NCBI GenBank assembly: GCA_958436995.1
Contig: CAUBMI010000050.1
Coordinates: 1 to 15,569, forward strand
Direction of reading: 5' to 3'
DNA: 15,569 nt
Origin: an uncultured Collinsella sp.
GTDB lineage: Bacteria > Actinomycetota > Coriobacteriia > Coriobacteriales > Coriobacteriaceae
Shown piece after piece: positions 7,097 through 13,756 of the stretch. A program made the position numbers and the translations under genes. How positions within the stretch are numbered: the stretch's first letter is position 1; each line of letters opens with the position of its first letter. The notes beneath the pieces were generated by a model, which saw nothing but the letters and a program-made list of their open reading frames with translations, was not told the origin of the DNA and did no database searches.

Positions 7097-7122
7097 GCGT
7101 CGCTCTGGGTGCGCTTCCTTGG

Positions 7123-7548
7123 CTAGGCTCGTCCGCGCAGTTCGATGTCTTGGATGTCGTCGAAGTCGATGGCGATGTCTCGGAGCTTGAGGAGCTTGAA
7201 GGCGGGGAGCGCCTCGTCGAGGATGCCGGTGCGGCTGCGATAGCCGTATGTATCGTAATAGGTGACACGAACCAAGTCGCCACGTTTGAGACCCTCGAGC
7301 TTTTTAGAAAGTACGAGGGCTTTTTCTTCCGTGAGCTCACGTTTTGACTCGACGGTGATTTCCTGCTTGCGCACGAGTTCGTAGTATCCCGTGAGGGCGG
7401 CAAAGGGCATAAACTGTGCGGCGCGGTTGGCGCGCACGGCACCGTTGGCAGTGAGGTTGGGGTCGGCGGCGCGGCGTCTGCCCTCGGGGTCCGCCAGGCG
7501 CTCGAAGGCGGTCGGCGGGCGCACGGGCTGCTGCTTGGGTTTAGGCAC
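7123..7548 (-). CDS. YolD-like protein
   Basis: Accessory protein of unknown mechanism that is commonly encoded beside Y-family translesion polymerases in Gram-positives. The frame opens at TTG 7560, but GTG 7548 is chosen because GGAGG (complement of 7554-7558) lies five nucleotides upstream, while no such site serves the TTG. The protein is then 141 residues. The family-type segment NRAAQFMPFAALTGYYELV (41-59) is followed by a charged helix (KRELTEEKALVLSKKLEGL) and a small beta-rich domain (GDLVRVTYYDTYGYRSRTG). No enzyme motif is visible. The start overlaps the polymerase stop by 8 bp, which implies translational coupling and a joint role in DNA-damage tolerance. It would be induced through the polymerase promoter with its SOS boxes. 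Confidence 0.82.
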   Translation of the reverse strand: MPKPKQQPVRPPTAFERLADPEGRRRAADPNLTANGAVRANRAAQFMPFAALTGYYELVRKQEITVESKRELTEEKALVLSKKLEGLKRGDLVRVTYYDTYGYRSRTGILDEALPAFKLLKLRDIAIDFDDIQDIELRGRA

Positions 7549-9046
7549 GATGTCCTCCAACTTGGCCGTTGCGTTCGCGCGCGGTGGCGCCGGCGGTAAA
7601 GCTTAATCCCTTGACGAGCGCGTTCTTGCCGTACTTGCCTTTCACGGCCAGGACGGCGCGCGCCAGGTCGCGCTCGCGCTCATCGGCCTCGATATCGCTG
7701 AACAGATCGATGGTGGCAAATTCCTCGGGCACAAGATTGCCAAATCCCAGGTTGATGCGCTTGACCGGTCGTTTGGGATCGACCGTTTGTGCCCAAAGGT
7801 CATCGAAATACCCCATGATTTTCTTAAACGAATTAGTGCGCTCGGGCAGCTTTCGCGAGGCGTTGGAGTGCGCAAAGAGTGCGGCATAGCCACCACGCGG
7901 TTTGCCGCCATGCTCTCCCACAAAGATGCCATCGATTGCCTGCGCTTCGCGCACCAGGCGACGCCTTTCGTCATCGCGCTGGACGGGCTTGGGAGCACGG
8001 GGCGCGAGCTCGGGGCCGTCGGTCGCTGCGGGCTCGATGCCCGAGGTGCTCGAGCGCAAGTGTCCGCAGCCGTCTATATACTGCGCCGTGCCGCTGGCGT
8101 TGAGCCGGCGTATGTCGGCGCGCTCGCTCGCGTAGCCCACAAAGAGCGAGATGCTGTCGCAGACCACGTGCTTATCGACTAGATCCAACACGGCGTTGTC
8201 GACCATTTCGCGCAAGACGGTGTAGGCCTGCTCGTAGGCATAGCCCTTCGAGAGCACCTGTCCTGTGGTGGTCGAGGTCGCTTGCGGGCGATAGGCTTGG
8301 ATATCGGCGATGGTTGTCGGCTCGCGCCCGAAGGCGTGGTCGATGAGATATTCGGCGTTGACGCCGAGTTCGTCGTAGAGCAGGTTCTCGTCGAGTGCGG
8401 CGACGCCCATCAGGTCGTAGACGCCGTATTTCTCGAGACGGGCCGCCACGCCGGGGCCGATGCCCCAGATGTCGGTGATGGGGCGATGGGGCCAGATCTC
8501 CTTGCGAAAGATCTCGTCGTCGAGTACGCCAATGCGGCTGGCTACGTGCTTGGCGGTGATGTCGAGCGCCACCTTGGCCTGGAATAGGTTGGGGCCGATA
8601 CCGACCGTCGCCGTGATGCCGGTGCGCCCCAAGACCTCGTCGCGCAACATGCAGGCGAACCCTTCGGCATCGGTGTGATAAAGGTCCAGATAGGGCGTCA
8701 CGTCGATAAAGCACTCATCGATGGAGTAGACGTGCACGTCCTGGGGGCTGACGTATTCCAGATAGACGCCGTAGATTTGCGCCGACACCTCCATGTAGTG
8801 TTGCATGCGCGGCACTGCTTTGATGTAGTCGATGCCGTCGGGAATCTCGAATAGACGGCAGCGGTTGTGTATCCCGAGGTCCTTCATGGTCTGCGTGATA
8901 GCGAGACAGATGGTCGTGCGTCCGCGCGATTCGTCGGCAACGACCAGGTTGGTGGTGAGCGGATCGAGCCCACGATCGACGCACTCGACGCTGGCATAAA
9001 ACGTCTTGAGGTCGATGCAGATGTAGGTGTGCTGCTCGTGCGCCAT
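7541..9046 (-). CDS. Y-family translesion DNA polymerase (UmuC/UvrX type)
   Basis: Error-prone polymerase that copies past damaged bases. The frame opens at 9067, but ATG 9046 is used because GGGAGG lies six nucleotides upstream and the earlier GTG overlaps an SOS box. The 501-residue product begins YICIDLKTFYASVE, with catalytic Asp12. The palm motif YSIDECFIDV supplies Asp110 and Glu111. A helix-hairpin-helix follows (ITDIWGIGPGVAARLEKYG, about 191-209), then the little-finger region. The C-terminus KYGKNALVKGLSF...ATARERNGQVGGHRA is typical of Gram-positive UvrX-like members. Residues about 325-393 are a polar, low-conservation stretch that makes it longer than the roughly 420 residues usual for the group. 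It is first in an operon with the overlapping YolD-like gene. All catalytic acids are present, so it is probably active. Confidence 0.95.
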   Translation of the reverse strand: MAHEQHTYICIDLKTFYASVECVDRGLDPLTTNLVVADESRGRTTICLAITQTMKDLGIHNRCRLFEIPDGIDYIKAVPRMQHYMEVSAQIYGVYLEYVSPQDVHVYSIDECFIDVTPYLDLYHTDAEGFACMLRDEVLGRTGITATVGIGPNLFQAKVALDITAKHVASRIGVLDDEIFRKEIWPHRPITDIWGIGPGVAARLEKYGVYDLMGVAALDENLLYDELGVNAEYLIDHAFGREPTTIADIQAYRPQATSTTTGQVLSKGYAYEQAYTVLREMVDNAVLDLVDKHVVCDSISLFVGYASERADIRRLNASGTAQYIDGCGHLRSSTSGIEPAATDGPELAPRAPKPVQRDDERRRLVREAQAIDGIFVGEHGGKPRGGYAALFAHSNASRKLPERTNSFKKIMGYFDDLWAQTVDPKRPVKRINLGFGNLVPEEFATIDLFSDIEADERERDLARAVLAVKGKYGKNALVKGLSFTAGATARERNGQVGGHRA

Positions 9047-9060
9047 CCGAGCCCTCCCAT

Positions 9061-9105
9061 CAAACACATGTTCTTATCGAATACCTGTTCGATAATACCT
9101 GCTCG
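9061..9105 (-). promoter_or_regulatory. three consecutive LexA-like (SOS) boxes
   Basis: Read on the minus strand there are CGAGCAGGTATTAT (9092-9105), CGAACAGGTATTCG (9078-9091) and AGAACATGTGTTTG (9061-9074). The Gram-positive/actinobacterial LexA consensus is CGAAC-N4-GTTCG. The middle box differs by one base in the core, the third keeps GAAC-N4-GTTT, and the first keeps mainly the left half and is weakest. They cover the -10 and early transcribed region, the classic place for repression. This agrees with the operon's DNA-damage role. Confidence 0.7.
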
Positions 9106-9120
9106 ACCGGACACCGTCAA
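9092..9120 (-). promoter_or_regulatory. promoter of the translesion polymerase operon
   Basis: On the minus strand, -35 TTGACG (complement of 9115-9120), 17-bp spacer and -10 TATTAT (complement of 9092-9097). Transcription should begin near 9085, about 39 nt before the ATG. The -10 lies inside the first LexA-like box and the predicted start lies inside the second. Confidence 0.8.
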
Positions 9121-9142
9121 AATCTGTCCCTTTTTGGCAGGT
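9120..9142 (+). repeat. copy 1 of a 23-bp dispersed motif
   Basis: Shares 20 of 23 bases with 9854-9876; the common core is CTGTCCCTTTTTGG. It lies immediately upstream of the polymerase promoter and about 80 bp before the 9220 gene. The two copies bracket that gene in the same orientation. Confidence 0.7.
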
Positions 9143-9219
9143 ATGGTCGTGCGGTTGCATCGGGTTTTTAACGCAGCCCTAAAGAGCGCGAAACAGCTCG
9201 GAAAAGCTCGCTTCGTAGC

Positions 9220-9795
9220 ATGAGGCTAACGATTGATGCCACCATAAAGCACGGAAGGGTTGTGGGGATAATGGTTAACTATGGGTTTGGTATGCCGACG
9301 CGCTTGGTTGCGGATGGGGACGTGGCTCGCTGGTGCGGGCGATTGGTTGCCCACTATGGCGGCACCAAGACACTGGTCGTGCTGGGAGGCGACAAGCACA
9401 CGCGTGATGAGCTCGTTTCGGCGGCGCTGGGCTCGCTCGATCGCGCCCTGCTCGAGCGCGTGCTTTTCCGCTGCGGCTCGGTTGAAGGCGACGGAGGAGA
9501 CGAGCTGATCGACGAAGCCGTGGCCCTGGCGACCGACGAAGGCGTGGACTTTGTCTTGGCGATTGGCGATGCCGATACTGCCGGCTTTGCGCGCGAGCTC
9601 GCCCGTCGCATGGCGGCGCTCGATGTCGGCGAAGACGGTTTTGTCCCTTATGGATGTATCGTCTCGGAGGGCAAGGTGCCTGCCGTCGTGGGGGCCGGCG
9701 AGGTTCCCGTTTTTGCCATCATCGCGCCCGAACTGCTGGAGGGCATCGGGTCTCCTCTGCGTGAGTTGCTCGGTAGCGTCTGCGCTGCGGCCTAA
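9220..9795 (+). CDS. small protein resembling the N-terminal half of iron-containing alcohol dehydrogenase
   Basis: Probably not an active dehydrogenase. The 191-residue product (174 if it starts at ATG 9271) follows the order of the nucleotide-binding domain of butanol-dehydrogenase-like enzymes: NYGFGMPTRLVADGDVARW, HYGGTKTLVVLGG, an RCGSVEGDGGDELIDEAVALATDEGVDFVLAIG segment, then a short tail. The dinucleotide-binding GGGS motif expected after VDFVLAIG is replaced by DADTAG, and the whole C-terminal iron-binding domain with its His ligands is absent. Homology seems to begin at residue 18, which favours ATG 9271, but neither start has a strong ribosome-binding site (GGGGATA precedes 9271). 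It may be a relic, or a repurposed fragment; the reading frame is intact. The family link is by pattern recognition only. Confidence 0.6.
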   Translation: MRLTIDATIKHGRVVGIMVNYGFGMPTRLVADGDVARWCGRLVAHYGGTKTLVVLGGDKHTRDELVSAALGSLDRALLERVLFRCGSVEGDGGDELIDEAVALATDEGVDFVLAIGDADTAGFARELARRMAALDVGEDGFVPYGCIVSEGKVPAVVGAGEVPVFAIIAPELLEGIGSPLRELLGSVCAAA

Positions 9796-9805
9796 TATTT
9801 GGCAT

Positions 9806-9870
9806 AAAGGGATAGGTTATTTTTGATTGGTAAAGCGTTTGACCTGCCAAATTAAACCTGTCCCTTTTTG
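9806..9870 (+). terminator. extended hairpin with T-tract after the 9220 gene
   Basis: AAAGGGATAGGTT (9806-9818) pairs with AACCTGTCCCTTT (9855-9867) over 13 positions with one U-G wobble. TTGG at 9827-9830 and CCAA at 9847-9850 may pair inside. The right arm ends in TTTTT and belongs to copy 2 of the dispersed motif. It lies 10 bp after the stop, so it may act as terminator, although the 36-nt interior is long for one. Confidence 0.5.
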
Positions 9871-9876
9871 GTCGGT
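9854..9876 (+). repeat. copy 2 of a 23-bp dispersed motif
   Basis: Same core CTGTCCCTTTTTGG as 9120-9142, with 20 of 23 bases shared. Here it also forms the right arm of the hairpin that starts at 9806, a partner not seen beside copy 1. Confidence 0.7.
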
Positions 9877-9906
9877 TGCCGTTTGGGGGCCGATTGGCAA
9901 CGCTCG

Positions 9907-9935
9907 CTGATTATAGTCTTGACCTGCGCTAGAAT
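9907..9935 (+). promoter_or_regulatory. candidate pgi promoter
   Basis: -10 TAGAAT (9930-9935) has a poor -35, CTGATT (9907-9912), at 17 bp. The better-looking TTGACC (9919-9924) is too close to that -10 and has no good -10 of its own. The predicted start near 9942 would give a 5' UTR of about 53 nt. Confidence 0.35.
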
Positions 9936-9994
9936 AGTGGCATCTGAATGTCCGGGCGCATGGAGGCGTGCGCCCGTATGCTGAGGAGGACTCT

Positions 9995-11689
9995 ATGGCA
10001 ACTGTTGCCGCACCTATCGATGCTACGTCGACTGCCGCTTGGAAGGCGCTCGAGGCCCATCAGGAGAAGCTCGAGGCCGAGGGTATCGACCTCAAGGCCT
10101 GGTTCGCCGCCGATGCCGAGCGCGTGAACAAGCTGAGCTTTGACGCCGGTGACCTGCACTTCGACCTGTCCAAGAACCTGGTGACTGATGAGACCGTCAA
10201 GCTGCTGTGCGATCTTGCCCGCGAGGTGAAGCTCGAGGAGCGCCGCGACGCCATGTTCTCCGGCGAGCACATCAACACCACCGAGGACCGCGCCGTCCTG
10301 CACACCGCGCTGCGCCGCCCGGCAGGCGAGAAGGGCCAGCTCATCGTCGACGGCCAGGACGTCGTCGCCGACGTGCACGAGGTTCTCGACCGCATGTATG
10401 CCTTCGCCGAGCGCGTGCGCTCCGGTGAGTGGAAGGGTGTTACCGGCAAAAAGATCGAGCACCTGGTGTCCATCGGCATCGGCGGCTCCGATCTGGGCCC
10501 GGTCATGGCTTACGAGGCCCTGCGTCCCTATGCCGACGCCGGTATCGATTGCCGCTACATCTCCAACATCGACCCCAACGATCAGGCAGAGAAGCTCAAG
10601 GGCCTCGATCCCGAGACCACGCTCGTGATCATCGTCTCCAAGACTTTCACCACGCTCGAGACCCTCACCAACGCCCGCGAGGTCAAGACCTGGATGCTCG
10701 AGCAGCTCAAGGCTCAGGGCGCCATCGATGGCTCCGATGAGCAGAACGCCGAGGCTGTGGCAAAGCACTTCGTCGCCGTTTCCACCGCACTCGAGAAGGT
10801 CGAGGCTTTCGGTATCGACCCGGCTAACGCCTTTGGTTTCTGGAACTGGGTCGGCGGCCGCTACTCCGTCGACTCCGCCGTGGGCCTGTCGCTGATCGTC
10901 GTGCTCGGCCCCGAGCGTTTCCAGCAGTTCCTTGAGGGCTTCCACGCCATCGACGAGTACTTCTGCAACACGCCGCTCGAGAACAACGCCGTCGCGCTGA
11001 TGGGTCTGCTCAACGTCTGGTACGTCAACTTCTTCGGTTCCAAGAGCCACGCCGTGCTGCCGTACTGCCAGTACCTGCACCGCTTCCCGGCCTACCTGCA
11101 ACAGCTCACCATGGAGTCCAACGGCAAACATGTCCGCTGGGACGGCAGCGCCGTGACTTCCGACACCGGTGAGATCTTCTGGGGCGAGCCCGGCACCAAC
11201 GGCCAGCATGCCTTCTACCAGCTGCTGCACCAGGGCACCGTGGTGGTCCCGGCCGACTTCATCGCCTTCGCCAACACCGCTAACCCCGCGACCGACGGCG
11301 GCCAGGACGTGCACGAGCTGTTCCTGGGCAACTTCCTGGCCCAGACCAAGGCGCTCGCCTTTGGCAAGACGGCCGACGAGGTTCGTGCCGAGGGCACGCC
11401 CGAGCAGATCGTCCCGGCTCGCTGCTTTGAGGGCAACCGTCCGACGACCTCGATTTTCGGCGACACGCTGACCCCGTTTGCACTCGGCGAGCTCATCGCC
11501 CTGTATGAGCACATCACGTTTGTCGAGGGCACGGTCTGGGGCATCGACTCCTATGACCAGTGGGGCGTCGAGCTGGGCAAGCAGCTTGCCAAGCAGATCA
11601 CTCCTGCCTTCCACGACGACGCCGCCAAGGCCGAGCAGGACGCTTCGACCCAGGCGCTCATCGAGTTCTACCGCGCTCACCGCAAGTAG
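9995..11689 (+). CDS. pgi: glucose-6-phosphate isomerase
   Basis: Interconverts glucose 6-phosphate and fructose 6-phosphate in glycolysis and gluconeogenesis; cytoplasmic. The frame is open from 9968, but ATG 9995 is chosen for the GAGGAGGA just upstream, giving 564 residues, close to the long bacterial form. Visible motifs: VSIGIGGSDLGP (phosphosugar contact), SKTFTTLETLTN (SIS-domain phosphate loop), the signature around WNWVGGRYSVDSAVGL, and the C-terminal SYDQWGVELGKQLAKQI. Candidate catalytic residues are Glu374 (MESNGKH), His405 (GTNGQHAFYQL) and Lys529 (WGVELGK). The codon use (GC-rich third positions, few rare codons) differs from the flanking genes and suits a highly expressed gene. 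A strong terminator follows. Identification is secure. Confidence 0.98.
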   Translation: MATVAAPIDATSTAAWKALEAHQEKLEAEGIDLKAWFAADAERVNKLSFDAGDLHFDLSKNLVTDETVKLLCDLAREVKLEERRDAMFSGEHINTTEDRAVLHTALRRPAGEKGQLIVDGQDVVADVHEVLDRMYAFAERVRSGEWKGVTGKKIEHLVSIGIGGSDLGPVMAYEALRPYADAGIDCRYISNIDPNDQAEKLKGLDPETTLVIIVSKTFTTLETLTNAREVKTWMLEQLKAQGAIDGSDEQNAEAVAKHFVAVSTALEKVEAFGIDPANAFGFWNWVGGRYSVDSAVGLSLIVVLGPERFQQFLEGFHAIDEYFCNTPLENNAVALMGLLNVWYVNFFGSKSHAVLPYCQYLHRFPAYLQQLTMESNGKHVRWDGSAVTSDTGEIFWGEPGTNGQHAFYQLLHQGTVVVPADFIAFANTANPATDGGQDVHELFLGNFLAQTKALAFGKTADEVRAEGTPEQIVPARCFEGNRPTTSIFGDTLTPFALGELIALYEHITFVEGTVWGIDSYDQWGVELGKQLAKQITPAFHDDAAKAEQDASTQALIEFYRAHRK

Positions 11690-11720
11690 GATTCGCTGCG
11701 AAAACTAACGCATAGCCGAC

Positions 11721-11755
11721 AAGGGCCCGTATCCGTTGGGATGCGGGCCCTTTGC
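11721..11755 (+). terminator. intrinsic terminator of pgi
   Basis: AAGGGCCCGTATCC (11721-11734) pairs with GGATGCGGGCCCTT (11739-11752) around the loop GTTG: 14 bp with one G-U pair, followed by TTTGC. It lies 31 bp after the stop codon. Confidence 0.88.
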
Positions 11756-11784
11756 TATTTGGATAGGATGGAATGTATCGGGAG

Positions 11785-11818
11785 GCGCCTCGACGGGCAT
11801 CGCAATCGTCGAAGGCGC
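11785..11818 (+). other. hairpin in the gap between pgi and the Cof-type phosphatase
   Basis: GCGCCTCGACG (11785-11795) can pair with CGTCGAAGGCGC (11807-11818) with one bulged base and an 11-nt loop. No T-tract follows. It lies about 110 bp before the phosphatase start. No convincing promoter was recognised in this 237-bp gap, so whether it is part of that gene's leader is unknown. Confidence 0.4.
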
Positions 11819-11926
11819 GCCGTTCATGTTTGGGACAATATGACATTTTTCCCGTTGCAAACAACGCCGCCGTGGGTGTTCTGTATGATGGCTCAGACAA
11901 GGTTGTTCAATGTCAGGGAGGCATAT

Positions 11927-12769
11927 ATGGCAATCAAAGCCATCGCAATGGATATCGACGGTACGCTCACCAACGACCAAAAGGTCATCAGCCCGCGTAC
12001 GCGCGAGAAACTGCTCGCGGCGCAGGAGTCGGGCATTAAGCTTATCTTGGCTTCGGGTCGTCCCGCATGGGGGCTGCATGCCTTGGCGCAGGAGCTCGAC
12101 CTTCAGAACCATGACGGTCTGTTAGTTGCCTTTAATGGCGCGCATGTGGTCGACGCTCAGACCGATGAGGTCCTTTTTGACCAAGCCATGCCGGCTGACG
12201 AACTGCACCGTCTGATTGATCATCTGCAAAACTATGACGTGATCCCTATGATTTCGCTCGGTCGCGATTTGCACGTCGAGGACTCGTACCATTGCATGAT
12301 CACGCTGCCTGACGGCTCGCAGAAAAACATCGTCAAATACGAGCGCGATGCGTGCGACCTTAAGATTCGCGAGGTCGAGAGCTTGCATGAGGTCGTGGAC
12401 ACTTATCCCGTGGACAAGCTGCTGACGGCAGGCGATCCGGCCTATCTGCAGGCGCATTACGAGGAGATGTATGCGCCCTTTAAGCAAACGCTTTCGGGCA
12501 TGTTTACGGCCGACTGGTACTTTGAGTACACGGCGCCCGGTATCGACAAGGCCCGCGCGCTCGAGGGTGCCCTGCCCAAGCTCGGCATCGATGCCAGCGA
12601 GGTCGTATCGTTTGGCGACGGCCAGAACGATAAGTCCATGATTGAGTGGGCCGGCACCGGTGTAGCCATGGGCAACGCCGTCGATGAGGTTAAGGCTGTA
12701 GCCCAGATGGTGACCGCCGATAACAACGAAGACGGTATTGCGGTGGCGCTGGATAAGCTGCTGGGCTAG
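11927..12769 (+). CDS. Cof-type HAD-superfamily phosphatase
   Basis: Probable cytoplasmic sugar-phosphate or phospho-metabolite phosphatase of HAD subclass IIB (Cof/YbiV/YidA group). The long frame opens at 11741, but ATG 11927 has AGGGAGG at five-nucleotide spacing and starts directly with the hydrolase motif, giving 280 residues, the normal size. Motif I is AMDIDGTL, with nucleophile Asp9 and acid/base Asp11. Motif II is ILASGRP with Ser43. A large alpha/beta cap covers roughly residues 85-195. Motif IV is SFGDGQNDKSM, the loop that binds magnesium. All catalytic motifs are intact. The substrate cannot be assigned. A clean terminator follows, before a second, unrelated-subclass HAD gene. 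Confidence 0.93.
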   Translation: MAIKAIAMDIDGTLTNDQKVISPRTREKLLAAQESGIKLILASGRPAWGLHALAQELDLQNHDGLLVAFNGAHVVDAQTDEVLFDQAMPADELHRLIDHLQNYDVIPMISLGRDLHVEDSYHCMITLPDGSQKNIVKYERDACDLKIREVESLHEVVDTYPVDKLLTAGDPAYLQAHYEEMYAPFKQTLSGMFTADWYFEYTAPGIDKARALEGALPKLGIDASEVVSFGDGQNDKSMIEWAGTGVAMGNAVDEVKAVAQMVTADNNEDGIAVALDKLLG

Positions 12770-12791
12770 AATCGCCGATAATGCATGGTTC

Positions 12792-12817
12792 GGGCGCCTG
12801 CTTACAGGCGCCCTTTT
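12792..12817 (+). terminator. intrinsic terminator between the two HAD genes
   Basis: GGGCGCCTG (12792-12800) and CAGGCGCCC (12805-12813) form a perfect 9-bp stem around CTTA, followed by TTTT. It lies only 20 bp before the start of the second phosphatase, so it terminates the first gene and could also limit expression of the second. Confidence 0.88.
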
Positions 12818-12832
12818 GCTAGGGAGGGTGCC

Positions 12833-13492
12833 GTGTCCGCATTTCCGTTCGACGCCGTTGTCTTTGACATGGACGGCGTCATTGTCGATACCGAGTATTA
12901 CTACCTGGGCGAGACTGCCGCGTTTGCCAAGGAGCTTGGGCTTAACCTGACTCAAGAGGAGTTGAATGGGCAAGTCGGCACCTCGCATCAGTTCTTCCTG
13001 CATATGCTGGTCGATTGGTTTGAGCGCGCCGGTAAGGGGCATTTCACTGGCGAGGAAGCGTTGGCCCGTTGGGACGAGTGGGCGCATAAGCGTCCGCGCG
13101 ACTATCAGGCTTTGATTAACCCAGGCGCCGTGGATACGATTCGAGAGCTGCCGCGCCGTGGCGTTCGCGTGGCGCTTGCCAGCTCGTCTCCCATGGATAG
13201 CATCGAAGAAGTGCTCAACGCATGCGGGCTGTCGGATGCCTTTGAGTATGTGGTGAGTGGCGAGCAGTTTAAGGAGAGCAAGCCCGAGCCCGACATCTAC
13301 CTGCATGCGCTGGACCTGCTGGGGCTGCCCGCAAATCGCTGCTGCTGCGTTGAGGATTCGGTGCCTGGCATCACTGCCGGCAAGCGAGCCGGCCTGACGG
13401 TCGTTGCCAAGCGCGAGGAACGCTTTGGCTTTAGCCAGGATGCCGCGGACAAGATTATCGACCAGCTGCCCGAGCTGCTTGAGCTTTCTTAG
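12833..13492 (+). CDS. HAD subclass IA phosphatase / beta-phosphoglucomutase-like protein
   Basis: Cytoplasmic HAD enzyme acting on a phosphorylated metabolite, either as a phosphatase or as a sugar-phosphate mutase. The frame is open from ATG 12785, but that start overlaps the terminator. GTG 12833 has AGGGAGG at five-nucleotide spacing and gives 219 residues, the normal length. Motif I is VFDMDGVIVDTE, with Asp12 and Asp14. The helical cap occupies about residues 17-90. Motif II is ALASSSP, motif III the Lys of ESKPEPDIYLHAL, and motif IV CCCVEDSVPGITAGKRAG. The VEDS pattern is shared with beta-phosphoglucomutases, but no mutase-specific residue could be verified. Three consecutive cysteines precede motif IV, which is unusual. 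It converges with tatD across the MITE-like element. Confidence 0.9.
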   Translation: MSAFPFDAVVFDMDGVIVDTEYYYLGETAAFAKELGLNLTQEELNGQVGTSHQFFLHMLVDWFERAGKGHFTGEEALARWDEWAHKRPRDYQALINPGAVDTIRELPRRGVRVALASSSPMDSIEEVLNACGLSDAFEYVVSGEQFKESKPEPDIYLHALDLLGLPANRCCCVEDSVPGITAGKRAGLTVVAKREERFGFSQDAADKIIDQLPELLELS

Positions 13493-13548
13493 GGGGTCTG
13501 TTGGAGGCTCTTTAGGGGTTCGTGGACAAAAAATGCCAAATATGAGTA

Positions 13549-13569
13549 CTGTCACTAATTTAGTAACAG
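13549..13569. promoter_or_regulatory. 21-bp near-perfect palindrome inside the MITE-like element
   Basis: Half-sites CTGTCACTAA and TTAGTAACAG around a central T match at 9 of 10 positions. Size and symmetry resemble a dimeric repressor operator (TetR or MarR type), but no regulator gene or promoter is nearby. It overlaps the inner end of the left terminal repeat by three bases; the right repeat has no such palindrome beside it. Confidence 0.5.
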
Positions 13570-13647
13570 GGAAATTATGCTTTTAAGGCCCTGGTTGAGC
13601 GCCTGGGGGCGATTATAACCTGTTAAATATGGCTTTAGCCATGCTAA

Positions 13648-13692
13648 AACGCCTTGATAATGAACAGCTGTACATTATCAAGGCGTTCTTTT
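13648..13692. terminator. bidirectional terminator hairpin between converging genes
   Basis: AACGCCTTGATAATG (13648-13662) and CATTATCAAGGCGTT (13673-13687) form a perfect 15-bp stem. The 10-nt loop contains ACAGCTGT, itself self-complementary. AAA precedes and CTTTTGT follows, so it can act in both directions on the converging HAD and tatD transcripts. Confidence 0.8.
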
Positions 13693-13756
13693 GTCACAAT
13701 ATAATGCTACTAGCTTTGCAGCAGTACTCATATTTGGCGTTTTTTGCCCACCGGGG

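Larger units (their letters stand above)
13522..13751. mobile_element. MITE-like element with 30-bp terminal inverted repeats
   Basis: The left end (13522-13551) and right end (13722-13751) are inverted copies matching at 28 of 30 positions. Each carries the core GCCAAATATGAGTACTG next to a run of six A's and an outer GTGG. The 230-bp unit encodes no protein. GGGGT occurs just outside both ends (13515-13519 and 13753-13757) and could be a target-site duplication, though it is one or two bases off the repeat ends. The right GGGGT touches the tatD stop codon. Inside are a palindrome and a terminator hairpin. A non-autonomous mobile element or a paired regulatory repeat are both possible. Confidence 0.6.

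Noticed and set aside
9929..11680. 583-residue open frame antisense to pgi
   Set aside because: It lies almost entirely opposite the unmistakable pgi gene. Its length follows from the GC-rich third codon positions of pgi, and it has no recognisable motif or ribosome-binding site.
12122..13555. 477-residue minus-strand frame opposite both HAD genes
   Set aside because: It spans two well-supported genes and a terminator, has no family motif, and is rich in His, Arg and Leu as antisense frames typically are.
13648..13687. dif-like or Xer recombination site, because of the GATAATG...CATTATC arms
   Set aside because: The arms are separated by 10 nt instead of the 6-bp centre of dif, symmetry is too perfect, and flanking A/T runs fit a bidirectional terminator better.
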